From the NCBI RefSeq assembly GCF_030409845.1, contig NZ_JAUFQQ010000003.1:930001-994000 (forward strand): DNA of 64,000 nt. The letters are read 5' to 3'. The first letter of the stretch is position 1; every line of letters starts with the position of its first letter. The position numbers and the translations under genes were made by a program. Below the pieces are notes generated by a model. The model was not told the DNA's origin, made no database searches, and saw only the letters and a list, made by a program, of their open reading frames with translations. Source of the stretch: Flavobacterium branchiarum (GTDB taxonomy: Bacteria > Bacteroidota > Bacteroidia > Flavobacteriales > Flavobacteriaceae). Below, in pieces: positions 42,925-53,952 of this stretch.

Positions 42925-45900
42925 ATGAAAAATAAAATTATAGTATTGGTATTTTTACTAGGTTCTTTTTTGTTTGCTGCCAATTTTGGTCCGTACAAAA
43001 TAGTTGCTTTTTTTACCAAAAATACTTCTGAAGAAAAAGCATTGACTGTTGCTACAATAGATTCGATGGCTATTCTTAAAAACGAAACTAAGAGTACAAA
43101 GTCATTTAGCGCAGATATTGCACAAGGAATTATAGGTATTACAAATGCGGATGATATAGATGATGCTTATGATAACGTTTTTCATCTTAAAGTAGATGCT
43201 TTACCATCAAATGAAGAAAACGCGTATTTAGAATATGAACTATATGGATATGATCAGGCTGCATCAATTTCGAGAAGTTTAAATAACCAGCCCAGTATAG
43301 GAGGGCAATTTTTATCACATAATAAAAACTGGACCAAACAATCGGAATTACTTTCAGAAAAAGCATTGCGTGCCGGAGATAACGTATTGTTATTTACTGC
43401 TCCCGAAGGTATTTCGAATTCGTATAAAGTAAAAAATGTTCGCATTGTTTACAAAACAGCTATTGCTTCGAGTCATTTTACCTTACTACAATCGGAGGAT
43501 AAACGATACATTAAAGGAACTAATTTTCCGTCTCAAATAAAGAGAATGAATATTGGCGGAATCGAAATTGACGTTAATCAGCCAGAATTTGAATTGGTTT
43601 TCGATGCCAAAGAAACAGGGAATTCTATTTTAGTAACCAAGGAAACTACTTCGGGGGTACTTATAAATGAAAAAATAGAGGCAAAGCAATTTTTAAAAGT
43701 CAATAGTTTCAGGGCATTAGAAAATGCTAAAGAACGTACCTTCAAAACGATTCAATTTGAAACAGAAAATAAATTAGCTTATAAAAAATTCCAAGCTGTT
43801 TTTCCGATTGGAGCCTTAAAAAAAAATGTATCGGTTTCGGTAAGCGGACTCCGAAAAATTGATATTGCCCCGCTAAACTCGGCGATGGTAAATGTTACAG
43901 GAACTAATGCTGGATTTAGGCTATTACCACACGGAACTATTTTTGAAAAAGCGGTAACCTTATCAGTACCATATGATAAAAAAATAATTCCCGAAGGATA
44001 TACTGAGAAAGATATTGATGTATTTTATTTTGATGAAAACAAACGATTGTGGCAGAAAGTAACTAGGGATTCCTTAGAAATTAAGCAAGGAATCATTAAG
44101 GCAAAAACGACCCACTTTACAGATTTTATAGCTGGAATTATCAAAATGCCCGAATCTCCAGAAACTTCGAGTTATACACCCACGAGTATCAAGGATTTAA
44201 AAGCGGCGAGTCCGTTGATAGGCATACAGTCTATTGCGCCACCAACTGCAAACGGAAGAGGAACAGCAAGCACAGGATTCGGAATTGCGATTCCAAACGG
44301 AAGAGGAGGGATGCAACCTTCGTTTAATTTGCAGTACGATTCAGACGGAGGACACAGCTGGGCAGGAACAGGATGGGACGTTTCGGCGCCGGCCGTAAGT
44401 ATTGAAACCCGTTGGGGAGCACCTCGATACGATACAAATCTAGAAACAGAAACGTATTCGATTGCAGGCGAAGCTTTGATTCCGAATTCGCATAGAGCCG
44501 AATGGGTTGGAAGAACAACCGATAAACAATTTTATCCAAGACGCGAAGGCGCTTTTCAGCAGATTATCCGAAAAGGAAATTCGCCTAAAAACTATTATTG
44601 GGTTGTAAAAGACAAAAGCGGTGTGGCGAGTTATTACGGAGGAACTGCTTCGGGGCTTGCAACTTCAGGGATTTTACAGGATGCATCTGGGAATATTGGC
44701 CATTGGGCGCTTTGTCTTCAGGTGGATTTAAAAGGAAATACGGTTGAGTATGAATACGATAAAAAAGATGGTGAACTCTATCTTAAAAAAGTATATTACA
44801 CAGGTTTTGGCACTCAAAAAGGAAATTACAACATTACTTTTGTAAAAAACGGAGACTTAGGAGAAGCCAATCGCCTTGACGTTCAAGTTTCGGCACGATT
44901 AGGATTCAAGCAACTGAACAATCAATTATTACGAAAAATAGAAGTCCGTTATAAAGACCAAATGGTGCGCAGTTACGAGCTGCAATATACCGAAGGTGCC
45001 TTTAAGAAAACATTACTTAAATCGGTTTCAGAGTATGATTCCGAATCTAAATTGTTTTATACCAATACGCTAGATTATTTCGATGATGTTCGTGATGCCT
45101 CGGGTAAATACAATCCGTTTGGCCCAGAGCAACGATGGAATGTGCCTAGTGATAATATTAAACAAGGTTTTTCTGGAATTAAGGATTTTGAAAGTAATCA
45201 TACATTAGCGGGAAGTACTAATGCAACAAGTTCAGGAGTTAGCTATCGTGTGGGAGTTGGTTTTGGAATAGGGAGTTACAAAAATAATACAATTGGTGCC
45301 CACGGGGGTAATAGTTGGGGGAACTCTGAAACTTCAATCTCATTAATAGACCTAGATGGGGATTCTTATCCTGATAAAGTTTTTAAAATAGGTAATGCTA
45401 TTTATTATCGAAAAAACTTGCATGCAACGCTACCTAATACATTTGGAGAGGCGAAAAAAATAGAAGGAATTGATAATTTAGGAATCAATAAAAGTAAAAC
45501 TTTTAGTTGGGGGGTTGATGCTATAGTAGGATTTTCAAAGGCAACAGCAAATATTGGTTACGATGAACAACGTACAACTACTTGGACAGTCAGTTATTTT
45601 ATGGATTTTAACAATGATGGTCTACCCGATTTTGTAAAAGACGGTAAAGTGTATTACAACCGTATTGTAGCTGGTGTTCCTACCTTTTTAGTCTCTAGTT
45701 TACAAACTCCAGCCCCAGTTTTAGGAGGAGGTTCCATAATTTTAGAAAAGCCAGATACGACTGCTGAACTTGCAGAATTGCTAGAAAAAAATCCATTGCA
45801 TGATGTAGTAAGAATGTGGCAAGCTCCCGTAAAAGGGACAATTTTGGTAACACAGAATTATCAGTTGATAGAAGATACATCAAACGAAAGAAAAGAATAT

Positions 45901-48900
45901 GTAACACGTAACGGTGTAGATAAGGCAGATGGAGTGCATTTGTATTTTCAAAAAAATAATACTTTATTATGGGAAGATAAAATTACGTCGACAGATTATA
46001 ACGTAAAATATAAGCCAACTCAGACTTTACAGGTTGAAAAAGGGGAACGTCTGTATTTTAGAGTAAGCGCTGTTAAAGATGGTAATTTTGATCAAATAAG
46101 TTGGGATCCTTCTATCGAATATTCTGTAGTAGAAACTAAAAAAGGAAATTCTAATCTATTGGTACCAATTACAAGTGATGCAAAAGAAGCAAATGGTATT
46201 TCTTTGAAAAGTTTTCAGGCATCTATCGATTTTTTTGCTAGTCAGGCGAATCCAATCATAGTTCCTAAAGCGGGTTTAATTGCATTTTCTGGTAATTTTA
46301 AAAAGGCTGTTACTTCGGATCATGTTATTTTAAAAATTACTCAAAATGTAATTGGAGCTACAATTGCAGAAACGGTTCTTTATGAAAAACGGTTTTTAGC
46401 TTCAGAGACTGTAGACTTTGATTTAAGTGCTTTAAGTTTTCCTATTACAGAAGAAAATGCTTTTATAACCATTAATTTAGTGTCCCCAACTAATATAGAT
46501 GTTAAATCACTCTATTTTGATGGAACAATGATTTTACCTGCTGAAGCTAATATTCCTGCAGCAGATAACATGAGGAAAATTGATATTGGACATCGTTTTT
46601 ATTCTAAAATAGATGGAAATTATATAATTAGTGGTATTGTACCTACTATTGGTGGTAAATTAAAATTATTTACTAAGCCCGAGAATTTTGTTTTGGGAAT
46701 CCCATTAGCAGACAAAAGAAAATATAACGGAAATGTTCTTATAACTGCGAAACAAAATGGGAAACTCGTTGGTAGAGTTAATTATAAAATGGAACAGAGT
46801 ATTTTATCTTTAGATAATTCACCTTTTGATTCTTCTTATAATTATCCTGATGTAGAAAAAGATATTCCGATAGATTTAGAGATTTATGTTAGTAATCCTA
46901 TTCTTAATGAGATTATAAAGGCGTACCCAAAGAATAATAATTTCATTATAAATTATGAGGTTACAGACGAGGTGACAAATCCAAATCAACCGATATCTTG
47001 GGAGATGACTACGGACGAATTTAGTGTCTATTCTGATTTGAATGACAGTGCAAAAGAGGTTTCGCTTCAATATAAAAACTGGGGACGCTTTATTATTAAT
47101 GGTAATCTTGCAAGTAGTTTGATCGATCAAACCAAGTTACAGTTTAATAACAATAGTGGAGCTACAGATAGTAATTTTCCAGACTTTGACTCTTTAGACC
47201 CTGATGCAATGCCAGAGGGTTTTGATACCAGCAAGGAATATTTTATTCCTATGAGTGCTGTTTACTCTGACGGTATTTTATATGGAGGAGAAAAAGCCAG
47301 TTTTATTCAAAAAGAATTGATGGGTACAAGTCGTTTAGGAGAAGATGATTTTGCAGATTATATTGATTTTACTTCTTCAGGAACTAGTTTTGATTTTGGA
47401 GAAACAGAAGCTTTTAATATGATCTCTAAAAGTAAAAGCAGAAGTATTGGAGGCGGAGCTGGAGTAGATGTAGGTACAAACTTAGGTGGTGGGCTTACAC
47501 GCTCAAAAGGAGATTCTTATGTTCTGCAAACCATGAGTGATTTTAATGGTGATGGTTTTCCGGATTATATTCGCGATACCGAGATACAATTTACCACACC
47601 ATTAGGAAGTAAAAGTTCTCATAAAGCTACAATTGGTGATTTTAGCCAATCTAAAATAACGAGTACTGGTGGTAGTCTGACTGCTAGCTATAGCCACGGG
47701 GGGGCTCAAAGTTCTTTACAAATGTCGATTAATAAAGGTAAGGTTAAGTTTTATGCAGGGACTCATGCTAGTATTGGAGAAGCAATAAAAGTTGGAGGTA
47801 CTGTTAGTTTAGGTGGTAATATTGCAAAGACAAAAGACAGTTCAGAACAAGTTTATACGGATATAAACGGCGATGGTCTAGCCGATAAAATTGAAACAAA
47901 CGGTACAATATCCTTAAATACTGGATATGGATTTTTACCAGCAGAGCCTTTCCCTAATATGAACATGATCAATGCAGGGGCTTCTTTAGATATAGGGGCT
48001 AGTGGAGGTTATAGTGTGCTTAATGGATCTTTCTCTGGAGGATTAAATTTTTCTAAATCAATAGCAGATAACAGTAATTCATTCTTAGATATCAATGGAG
48101 ATGGCTTAGCCGACAAGATTACGTATAGAGATTCAGATTTGCAAATTGAGCTTAATATGGGGAACTATTTTGCTTCTCCAATTACTTACCCTCGTTATGA
48201 GGCTATGACACGTAATACTTCTGTAAGTTATGGGGGGAATGTTGGAATTTCTTATGAATTTCCTGTGTTTTGGGGATTAAAAGTTGCAACTTCTATCGGA
48301 GGAAATGTCGGAGCGTCTACAACACGTTCAGAATCTAGTTTTTCAGACATTGACGGAGACGGTAATTTAGATTATATACTATCTACAAACGAAGACAATC
48401 TAACCGTTCGCCTTTCTAACATAAAAAGAACCAACAAACTTAAAGGCGTTACAAACGGAGCAGGAAACAGTTATGTGGTCGATTATGAGTTAGTAAAACC
48501 TACTTATGAAAATCCTTCTGCCAAATGGGTTTTACAATCGGTTGATGTATTTGACGGACATATTGGCGACGGAATAGATCATTCTATTGCGAAATTCAGA
48601 TACGAAGATGGATTTTATGACCGCCGTGAAAGAGAATTTTATGGTTTCGGAAAAATAATTCAGGAACAAATTGACGCAACCGATAATTCTGTTTTCATGA
48701 CTTCGGTACAGGAGTTTTATAATCAGGATTATTTCCGTAAAAATTTATTGAAACGCAGTTACGCACTAGATAAAAATGGTAAAATACGTCAGGAATCTGA
48801 AAACAAATACAGTTTTACAGATGTAGCAACGCAGGCAAGTGTTCCAGTATCGCAACTGAATTTACCTACATGGGATGCTAAACGTATTTTTGTTGGACTC

Positions 48901-51900
48901 GTTCAAGCCAACCAAAAAATGTATGAAGGAGGAAGTGATTATTTAGAGACTAATACTTTTAATACGTATGATGCCAACGGTAATATTACGCAATATGAGA
49001 ATTTAGGTAATGGGACTGCAGCCGATAAAATAACTGCAAAAATAAGTTATTACGAGAGTTCAACTCCTTATTACGGAGGAATTCATAAACAGTTAGAAGT
49101 TTTTACAACCGAAGGATTGCGTCGTAAAAGAACCACGACTATTAATACTACAACGGCCGAAGTAACGCAGATTAAAAACTATGTAGCTGCAGATAAAATT
49201 GCGGTTACCGATCTTGCGTATGATACATATGGAAACTTACAGAAACTTACGGGACCAGCCAATGATAAAGCGCAACGCATGACAATGGAGTATGTTTTTG
49301 ATGCCGAAAATCATCAATTCATGACCGAAATAAAAGATGCGTTTGGTTATCAGAGCAAAATGGAATTTGATTATCGTTTTGGAACTCCATTAAAAACCAC
49401 TGATAGAAATGGGCAAAGTATAGAATATACTATTGATGCTGTTGGTCGTCCTGTAACAATAAGAGCACCGCATGAGATCGCATCAGGCAAACCCTATACG
49501 ATCGCTTACGAATATTTTCCAGAAGCGAAAGTTCCGTATGCGAAAACTAGAAATTACGATCCAGAATTGGACAAAGACATTGAAACCTTTACCTATACCG
49601 ATGGATTAGGACGTGCTTTGCAGGTTAAAAAAACCGCCAGCTTATTTACGCAAGCAGGAAGCCCAGACCAAGAAGCGCAGATTATTTCGGGGAAAGTAAT
49701 TTATGATGGATTAGGTAGACCAACGACTAGTTATTATCCGACGACAACCACTACAGTCGATAATAATTTTAGCACAGCATTAGCAACAGTTACTCCAACT
49801 AAAACTGAATATGATGAAGTAGGACGTGCTATAAAAGTAACTTTGCCTGATGGAAGTACCAATTCGACTACTTTCAAAATAGATAATTTTGAAGGAGTCC
49901 CAACAATGTTGACTACGCAAACAGATGCTTTAAATAAAACCGTTCAATCGCAAACGGATGTAAGGGGCAAGAATCTGGCGAGTATCCAGAATGATTTGGT
50001 AACTAAATTTGAAATTAATGCCTTGGGCGAAACCATTAAGGTTACCGATGCTATGGACCATATAACCAAAAGCAGTTATGACTGGCTAGGCAGACGTATT
50101 GAATTTACTCATCCTGATGCAGGAACATCCACAATGGAATACGATATGGCAGGAAACCTTATCAAGCGTATTACCCAAGATATTAAAAACACCGTTCCTA
50201 ATGAGGGGGCAATCGAATACGTTTACAATTTCAACCGTTTAGAGAGCATTAAATACCCTAAAAATCCGCAAAACAATGTGCAATACAATTACGGTAAAGC
50301 CGATGGAACCGCATCGCGCCGTGGTAGAGTATGGTTTGTACAAGATGCGAGTGGAGGACAAGAGTTTTTCTACGGAAAACTTGGCGAGATCGAAAAAGAA
50401 ATTCGTACGCTTCGTATAACTCCAACAGATGTACAAACGTATATTTCGCAATACGAATACGATACTTGGAACCGTATTCAGAAAATGACGTATCCAGATG
50501 GAGAAGTGCTTGATTATACCTATAACCGAGCAGGAAATCTGCAAAGTATACAAGGTAAAAAAGAGACGCATACCTACGATTATATCAAGCAATTGAGCTA
50601 TGATGAATTTGAGCAACGCAAATATTTGAAATACGGAAACAATACCGAAACCAATTATTCTTATGATGCTGTCATGCGAAGATTGCAGCAATTGCAAGTA
50701 AAAAGCGGCGCAAGGCAAGTTATGGACAATAGCTATAGTTATGATTTGGTAGGAAACGTTTTGGGCATAAAAAACACGGCACCAATTGTAAACAATACGC
50801 TAGGCGGAACATCAAATCATGAATACCAGTATGATGATTTTTATCGATTAAAATCGGCAAAAGGGACCTATCAAGGGGAGTTTACCAAAGCCAATTATGA
50901 GCTCAATATGAGTTATAATAAAATGCATAATATCACTAAGAAAGATTTATTGCATACGGTAAACAATGAACAAAAAGGATATGTTCTAGATTATGATTAC
51001 GGTAACGAAATGCATCCCAATGCACCCAACAAAATTGTAGAAGCTGGAAAAGTGATTCCGAGAGAATACACCTACGATGGAAACGGAAACCCAACGGGTT
51101 ATACTGAGGATAAAAACTTCAGAAAAATGACTTGGGACGAAGAGAATCGTTTGTCTGGCATTAACGATAACGGGCGCATTCATCAATATACGTATGATGC
51201 AGGAGGCGAGAGAGTCATTAAAAGTTCAGGAGATTCTCAAAATGTTGCCATTAACGGACAAACTGCTGCAACGATTGTACATTCTGATGATTATACAGGA
51301 TATGTAAGTCCGTATTTTGTAATTAATAAAGGAAAATTTACCAAACATTATTTTGAAGGCGCTGGGCGTATTGTGAGTAAGTTAGGTAACGGAACATTTG
51401 CACAACCTTTGGGTATCACTGCTGGTGGTGTGAATTATACCAAACTAACCGCTGAGCAACAAAAAGCAATGGATGCTTATGTAAAAGGCTTAGGAGTACC
51501 TCCGGGACCACCAACCCAACAAGGTATTTATGCTACGCCAGAATTTACAGGAGATCCCTATCCAAGTGAAGTATTAAAACCAGTAGAAGAAAACCAAGAA
51601 CCACCGGAAGGCTGGCCAAGGAATCCTATTTTTAATGCACCTGGCGATGTACCGGGACCACCTGTACAATATGGCCCACCAATAGAACCTGAAAAAGTAA
51701 AAGCAGGCGAAGGATTTACAGGAATTGGCCTGCCGGAAAATGATATTTTTTATTTTCACCCCGATCATTTAGGTAGTACTTCGTATATTACAACGCGTAA
51801 CGGAAGTATTAGCCAATTCGTGGCTTACATTGCCTATGGTGAAGTTCTGTTTGAGGAGCATAGTTCCTCGTTTTCTAGTCCTAATCTTTTCAACGGCAAG

Positions 51901-52737
51901 GAACTCGACAGAGAAACGAATATGACCTATTTTGGGGCTAGATACTTAGATATGAAAACGAGTCTGTGGTTGAATGTGGATCCGTTGGCAGATCACCCTA
52001 ATCAAATTGATAAGTCTTCATATAGCGCATTTTGGGGAAATCCTATTACTTATACAGATCCTGATGGTAGATGCCCCAAATGCGAGGATGAAATTTATTT
52101 AGAATTAGCAAATCATGCTTATGATGCAAAGAGAGGAGATATATCTCCAAATGGATGGCAAGCTATTAGAATTGATGAAAATAAAAAAACGGGATATAAA
52201 GGTGTTCTTTATCGAGGATTTAACGAAACAAATGAAAAACAATATATTTATGCTACTCAGGGTACAAATCCTGGTTCTGGAGATGATTGGGAGAATAATA
52301 TTCAGCAAGCTGTTAGTGGTAACTCACAGCAGTATGCACAATCTGTTGGTATTGCAAGAGAATTAGAATCTAATTATAAAGGTATTTCTTTTACAGGTCA
52401 TTCTTTAGGTGGAGGTTTAGCAAGTGCAAATGCTTTGGCAATTGAGGGAAAAGCAGTAACATTTAATGCTGCTGGATTATCTAAAGCAACTAAATCTAAT
52501 AATAATCTTTTAGGAAATGTAGCTAAGATTACTGCTTATGTGGTACAAGGTGAAATTGTTAGTCATCTACAAGGAAAGATTGGATTAAAGGCAGAAGGTA
52601 GAATTATAGTACTTCCCGCATCATATATTATACAGGTTCCATACATCACTGCAGATGATAAAATAAGGACAATGCAACGAATTAGTAATCATTTGATGGG
52701 ACCAGTAAAAGATAAATTTAAAGAAAATAAAAGATAA
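42925..52737 (+). CDS. giant secreted SpvB/TcB-TcC (RHS) fusion toxin with lipase C-terminus
   Basis: 3270 residues. The ATG at 42925 is preferred over 42898 since it begins a signal peptide (MKNKIIVLVFLLGSFLFA). After an N-terminal beta-sandwich part (to about 420) comes an SpvB/TcB domain (FGIAIPNGRGGMQPSFNLQY), with six FG-GAP-like DxDxDG loops near 809, 894, 1538, 1647, 1722 and 1808. YD/RHS repeats run about 2080-2780, followed by a Pro-rich linker and the RHS core (about 2946-3049: DHLGSTSYITT, NGKELDRETNMTYFGARYLD, DPDG). The tip is a lipase-3-like toxin with FTGHSLGGG (Ser about 3160). In Tc toxins this shell encloses and cleaves off the tip. Confidence 0.92.
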   Translation: MKNKIIVLVFLLGSFLFAANFGPYKIVAFFTKNTSEEKALTVATIDSMAILKNETKSTKSFSADIAQGIIGITNADDIDDAYDNVFHLKVDALPSNEENAYLEYELYGYDQAASISRSLNNQPSIGGQFLSHNKNWTKQSELLSEKALRAGDNVLLFTAPEGISNSYKVKNVRIVYKTAIASSHFTLLQSEDKRYIKGTNFPSQIKRMNIGGIEIDVNQPEFELVFDAKETGNSILVTKETTSGVLINEKIEAKQFLKVNSFRALENAKERTFKTIQFETENKLAYKKFQAVFPIGALKKNVSVSVSGLRKIDIAPLNSAMVNVTGTNAGFRLLPHGTIFEKAVTLSVPYDKKIIPEGYTEKDIDVFYFDENKRLWQKVTRDSLEIKQGIIKAKTTHFTDFIAGIIKMPESPETSSYTPTSIKDLKAASPLIGIQSIAPPTANGRGTASTGFGIAIPNGRGGMQPSFNLQYDSDGGHSWAGTGWDVSAPAVSIETRWGAPRYDTNLETETYSIAGEALIPNSHRAEWVGRTTDKQFYPRREGAFQQIIRKGNSPKNYYWVVKDKSGVASYYGGTASGLATSGILQDASGNIGHWALCLQVDLKGNTVEYEYDKKDGELYLKKVYYTGFGTQKGNYNITFVKNGDLGEANRLDVQVSARLGFKQLNNQLLRKIEVRYKDQMVRSYELQYTEGAFKKTLLKSVSEYDSESKLFYTNTLDYFDDVRDASGKYNPFGPEQRWNVPSDNIKQGFSGIKDFESNHTLAGSTNATSSGVSYRVGVGFGIGSYKNNTIGAHGGNSWGNSETSISLIDLDGDSYPDKVFKIGNAIYYRKNLHATLPNTFGEAKKIEGIDNLGINKSKTFSWGVDAIVGFSKATANIGYDEQRTTTWTVSYFMDFNNDGLPDFVKDGKVYYNRIVAGVPTFLVSSLQTPAPVLGGGSIILEKPDTTAELAELLEKNPLHDVVRMWQAPVKGTILVTQNYQLIEDTSNERKEYVTRNGVDKADGVHLYFQKNNTLLWEDKITSTDYNVKYKPTQTLQVEKGERLYFRVSAVKDGNFDQISWDPSIEYSVVETKKGNSNLLVPITSDAKEANGISLKSFQASIDFFASQANPIIVPKAGLIAFSGNFKKAVTSDHVILKITQNVIGATIAETVLYEKRFLASETVDFDLSALSFPITEENAFITINLVSPTNIDVKSLYFDGTMILPAEANIPAADNMRKIDIGHRFYSKIDGNYIISGIVPTIGGKLKLFTKPENFVLGIPLADKRKYNGNVLITAKQNGKLVGRVNYKMEQSILSLDNSPFDSSYNYPDVEKDIPIDLEIYVSNPILNEIIKAYPKNNNFIINYEVTDEVTNPNQPISWEMTTDEFSVYSDLNDSAKEVSLQYKNWGRFIINGNLASSLIDQTKLQFNNNSGATDSNFPDFDSLDPDAMPEGFDTSKEYFIPMSAVYSDGILYGGEKASFIQKELMGTSRLGEDDFADYIDFTSSGTSFDFGETEAFNMISKSKSRSIGGGAGVDVGTNLGGGLTRSKGDSYVLQTMSDFNGDGFPDYIRDTEIQFTTPLGSKSSHKATIGDFSQSKITSTGGSLTASYSHGGAQSSLQMSINKGKVKFYAGTHASIGEAIKVGGTVSLGGNIAKTKDSSEQVYTDINGDGLADKIETNGTISLNTGYGFLPAEPFPNMNMINAGASLDIGASGGYSVLNGSFSGGLNFSKSIADNSNSFLDINGDGLADKITYRDSDLQIELNMGNYFASPITYPRYEAMTRNTSVSYGGNVGISYEFPVFWGLKVATSIGGNVGASTTRSESSFSDIDGDGNLDYILSTNEDNLTVRLSNIKRTNKLKGVTNGAGNSYVVDYELVKPTYENPSAKWVLQSVDVFDGHIGDGIDHSIAKFRYEDGFYDRREREFYGFGKIIQEQIDATDNSVFMTSVQEFYNQDYFRKNLLKRSYALDKNGKIRQESENKYSFTDVATQASVPVSQLNLPTWDAKRIFVGLVQANQKMYEGGSDYLETNTFNTYDANGNITQYENLGNGTAADKITAKISYYESSTPYYGGIHKQLEVFTTEGLRRKRTTTINTTTAEVTQIKNYVAADKIAVTDLAYDTYGNLQKLTGPANDKAQRMTMEYVFDAENHQFMTEIKDAFGYQSKMEFDYRFGTPLKTTDRNGQSIEYTIDAVGRPVTIRAPHEIASGKPYTIAYEYFPEAKVPYAKTRNYDPELDKDIETFTYTDGLGRALQVKKTASLFTQAGSPDQEAQIISGKVIYDGLGRPTTSYYPTTTTTVDNNFSTALATVTPTKTEYDEVGRAIKVTLPDGSTNSTTFKIDNFEGVPTMLTTQTDALNKTVQSQTDVRGKNLASIQNDLVTKFEINALGETIKVTDAMDHITKSSYDWLGRRIEFTHPDAGTSTMEYDMAGNLIKRITQDIKNTVPNEGAIEYVYNFNRLESIKYPKNPQNNVQYNYGKADGTASRRGRVWFVQDASGGQEFFYGKLGEIEKEIRTLRITPTDVQTYISQYEYDTWNRIQKMTYPDGEVLDYTYNRAGNLQSIQGKKETHTYDYIKQLSYDEFEQRKYLKYGNNTETNYSYDAVMRRLQQLQVKSGARQVMDNSYSYDLVGNVLGIKNTAPIVNNTLGGTSNHEYQYDDFYRLKSAKGTYQGEFTKANYELNMSYNKMHNITKKDLLHTVNNEQKGYVLDYDYGNEMHPNAPNKIVEAGKVIPREYTYDGNGNPTGYTEDKNFRKMTWDEENRLSGINDNGRIHQYTYDAGGERVIKSSGDSQNVAINGQTAATIVHSDDYTGYVSPYFVINKGKFTKHYFEGAGRIVSKLGNGTFAQPLGITAGGVNYTKLTAEQQKAMDAYVKGLGVPPGPPTQQGIYATPEFTGDPYPSEVLKPVEENQEPPEGWPRNPIFNAPGDVPGPPVQYGPPIEPEKVKAGEGFTGIGLPENDIFYFHPDHLGSTSYITTRNGSISQFVAYIAYGEVLFEEHSSSFSSPNLFNGKELDRETNMTYFGARYLDMKTSLWLNVDPLADHPNQIDKSSYSAFWGNPITYTDPDGRCPKCEDEIYLELANHAYDAKRGDISPNGWQAIRIDENKKTGYKGVLYRGFNETNEKQYIYATQGTNPGSGDDWENNIQQAVSGNSQQYAQSVGIARELESNYKGISFTGHSLGGGLASANALAIEGKAVTFNAAGLSKATKSNNNLLGNVAKITAYVVQGEIVSHLQGKIGLKAEGRIIVLPASYIIQVPYITADDKIRTMQRISNHLMGPVKDKFKENKR
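51760..52070 (+). repeat. RHS core DNA, parental copy (R0)
   Basis: The part of the big gene from CACCCCGATCATTTAGGTAG to the DPDG codons. Shortened copies recur in front of every downstream cassette (C1 to C7), which makes this the likely recombination partner. Confidence 0.9.
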
Positions 52738-52741
52738 AAAT

Positions 52742-53623
52742 ATGAAAACTACATTAAAATTATTAGTTATTATTTTATTTTTAGTTAGTTGTAAACAAGA
52801 GGATAGAAATGTCACTTTTTTTAAACTCACAGATGCTTATGATTTAGCTCTAGCTGTTGAAAAAGAAGATTTAGTTAAAATTGAAAATTTAGTTAATCAA
52901 GATAAAAAAATGTTAGAAATAGTTGATCCTATTTCATTTTCCAACGTTTTAAGTTTGGCATTAACACTTGAGAATTTTGACTCATTCAAGAAGTTGTTAG
53001 AATTAGGAGCAAATCCTAATTTTATAAATCCTCTAACTAAGCGAAGTGTTTTAATTGATGCATGTAAATTTTATAATAAGCCAAAACCTTATGCTATTGA
53101 TTTAAGATATATAAAGCTATTGTTAAAAAAAGGAGCAAATCCAAATTATACAATAGATAATGATTTTACAGATAAAGAAGGAAATTATCATACAGCAACT
53201 TCTCCACTACATGAAGCAAGTTCATTAGATTTATCTATGGTTAAAATTTTGATAAAAGCGGGAGCGGATCCGTACAAAAAGTTAAATCAGAATAAAAAAT
53301 CTCCTTTTTCATATTCGTTACAAGGTGATTCTAGTAATAAATTCGAAGTCGCAAATTATTTTATAGATAGTTTAAACGTTAATTTAAAAGAGCCAATTTC
53401 AATAAATACGCAACAACCTTTTAATCAAGAGGTTGTTGTTTTTGTTCAGGATGAAGTAATAAATAGGTTCTTATTAGCAAAAATAAAAGGGAATATTAAA
53501 GAGTTGGATAGTTTAAAAAAAGAAAACAAAGATATTGAATCAGCTAATTTTGAGAGATGGAAGTTTATTAAAAAGCTTGAAAGCAAAGGAGTAAATTTCA
53601 AAGATTATAACTACAAGATGTAA
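52742..53623 (+). CDS. ankyrin-repeat lipoprotein, presumed immunity to the lipase tip
   Basis: 293 residues. Lipoprotein signal (MKTTLKLLVIILFLVSC). The rest holds ankyrin-like units (DSFKKLLELGANPNFINPLT; YIKLLLKKGANPNYTID; TATSPLHEASSLDLSMVKIL with KAGADPYKKLN), then a helical tail. Ankyrin proteins are known immunity folds in polymorphic toxin systems. It begins 4 bp after the toxin stop codon, so it is the natural immunity partner; the lipid anchor suggests that it neutralises the lipase in the periplasm. Confidence 0.8.
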   Translation: MKTTLKLLVIILFLVSCKQEDRNVTFFKLTDAYDLALAVEKEDLVKIENLVNQDKKMLEIVDPISFSNVLSLALTLENFDSFKKLLELGANPNFINPLTKRSVLIDACKFYNKPKPYAIDLRYIKLLLKKGANPNYTIDNDFTDKEGNYHTATSPLHEASSLDLSMVKILIKAGADPYKKLNQNKKSPFSYSLQGDSSNKFEVANYFIDSLNVNLKEPISINTQQPFNQEVVVFVQDEVINRFLLAKIKGNIKELDSLKKENKDIESANFERWKFIKKLESKGVNFKDYNYKM

Positions 53624-53645
53624 TAGTGAAAGGTTGAGTTATTAC

Positions 53646-53952
53646 CTCCCGATCATTTAGGATGTACTTAGTATATTACAACCCGAAACGGAAGTATTAG
53701 CCAATTCGTGGCGTACCTTCCCTTTGGTGAAGTTCTGTTTGAAGAGCATAGTTCATCTTTTTCGAGTCCCAATCTTTTTAACGGAAAAGAACTCGACAGA
53801 GAAACCAATATGACCTATTACAGTGCTAGGTATTTGGATATGAAAACGAGTCTGTGGTTGAGTGTTGATCCGTTGGCTGAGAAGTTTTTTAATCAATCTC
53901 CGTATAATTATGTGCTTAATAATCCTGTGAGATTTATAGATCCTGACGGACG
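53646..53952 (+). repeat. RHS core copy C1
   Basis: Homologous to R0 from CCCGATCATTTAGG to the DPDG codons. The core frame is broken by TAG (TGT ACT TAG TAT) near 53667, so the piece upstream of the GTG at 53708 is not translated. Confidence 0.85.

Noticed and set aside
50239..50718. 159-codon minus-strand ORF inside the RHS gene
   Set aside because: Antisense to the YD-repeat region; the hydrophobic residues arise from the reverse of Tyr/Asn/Lys-rich codons.
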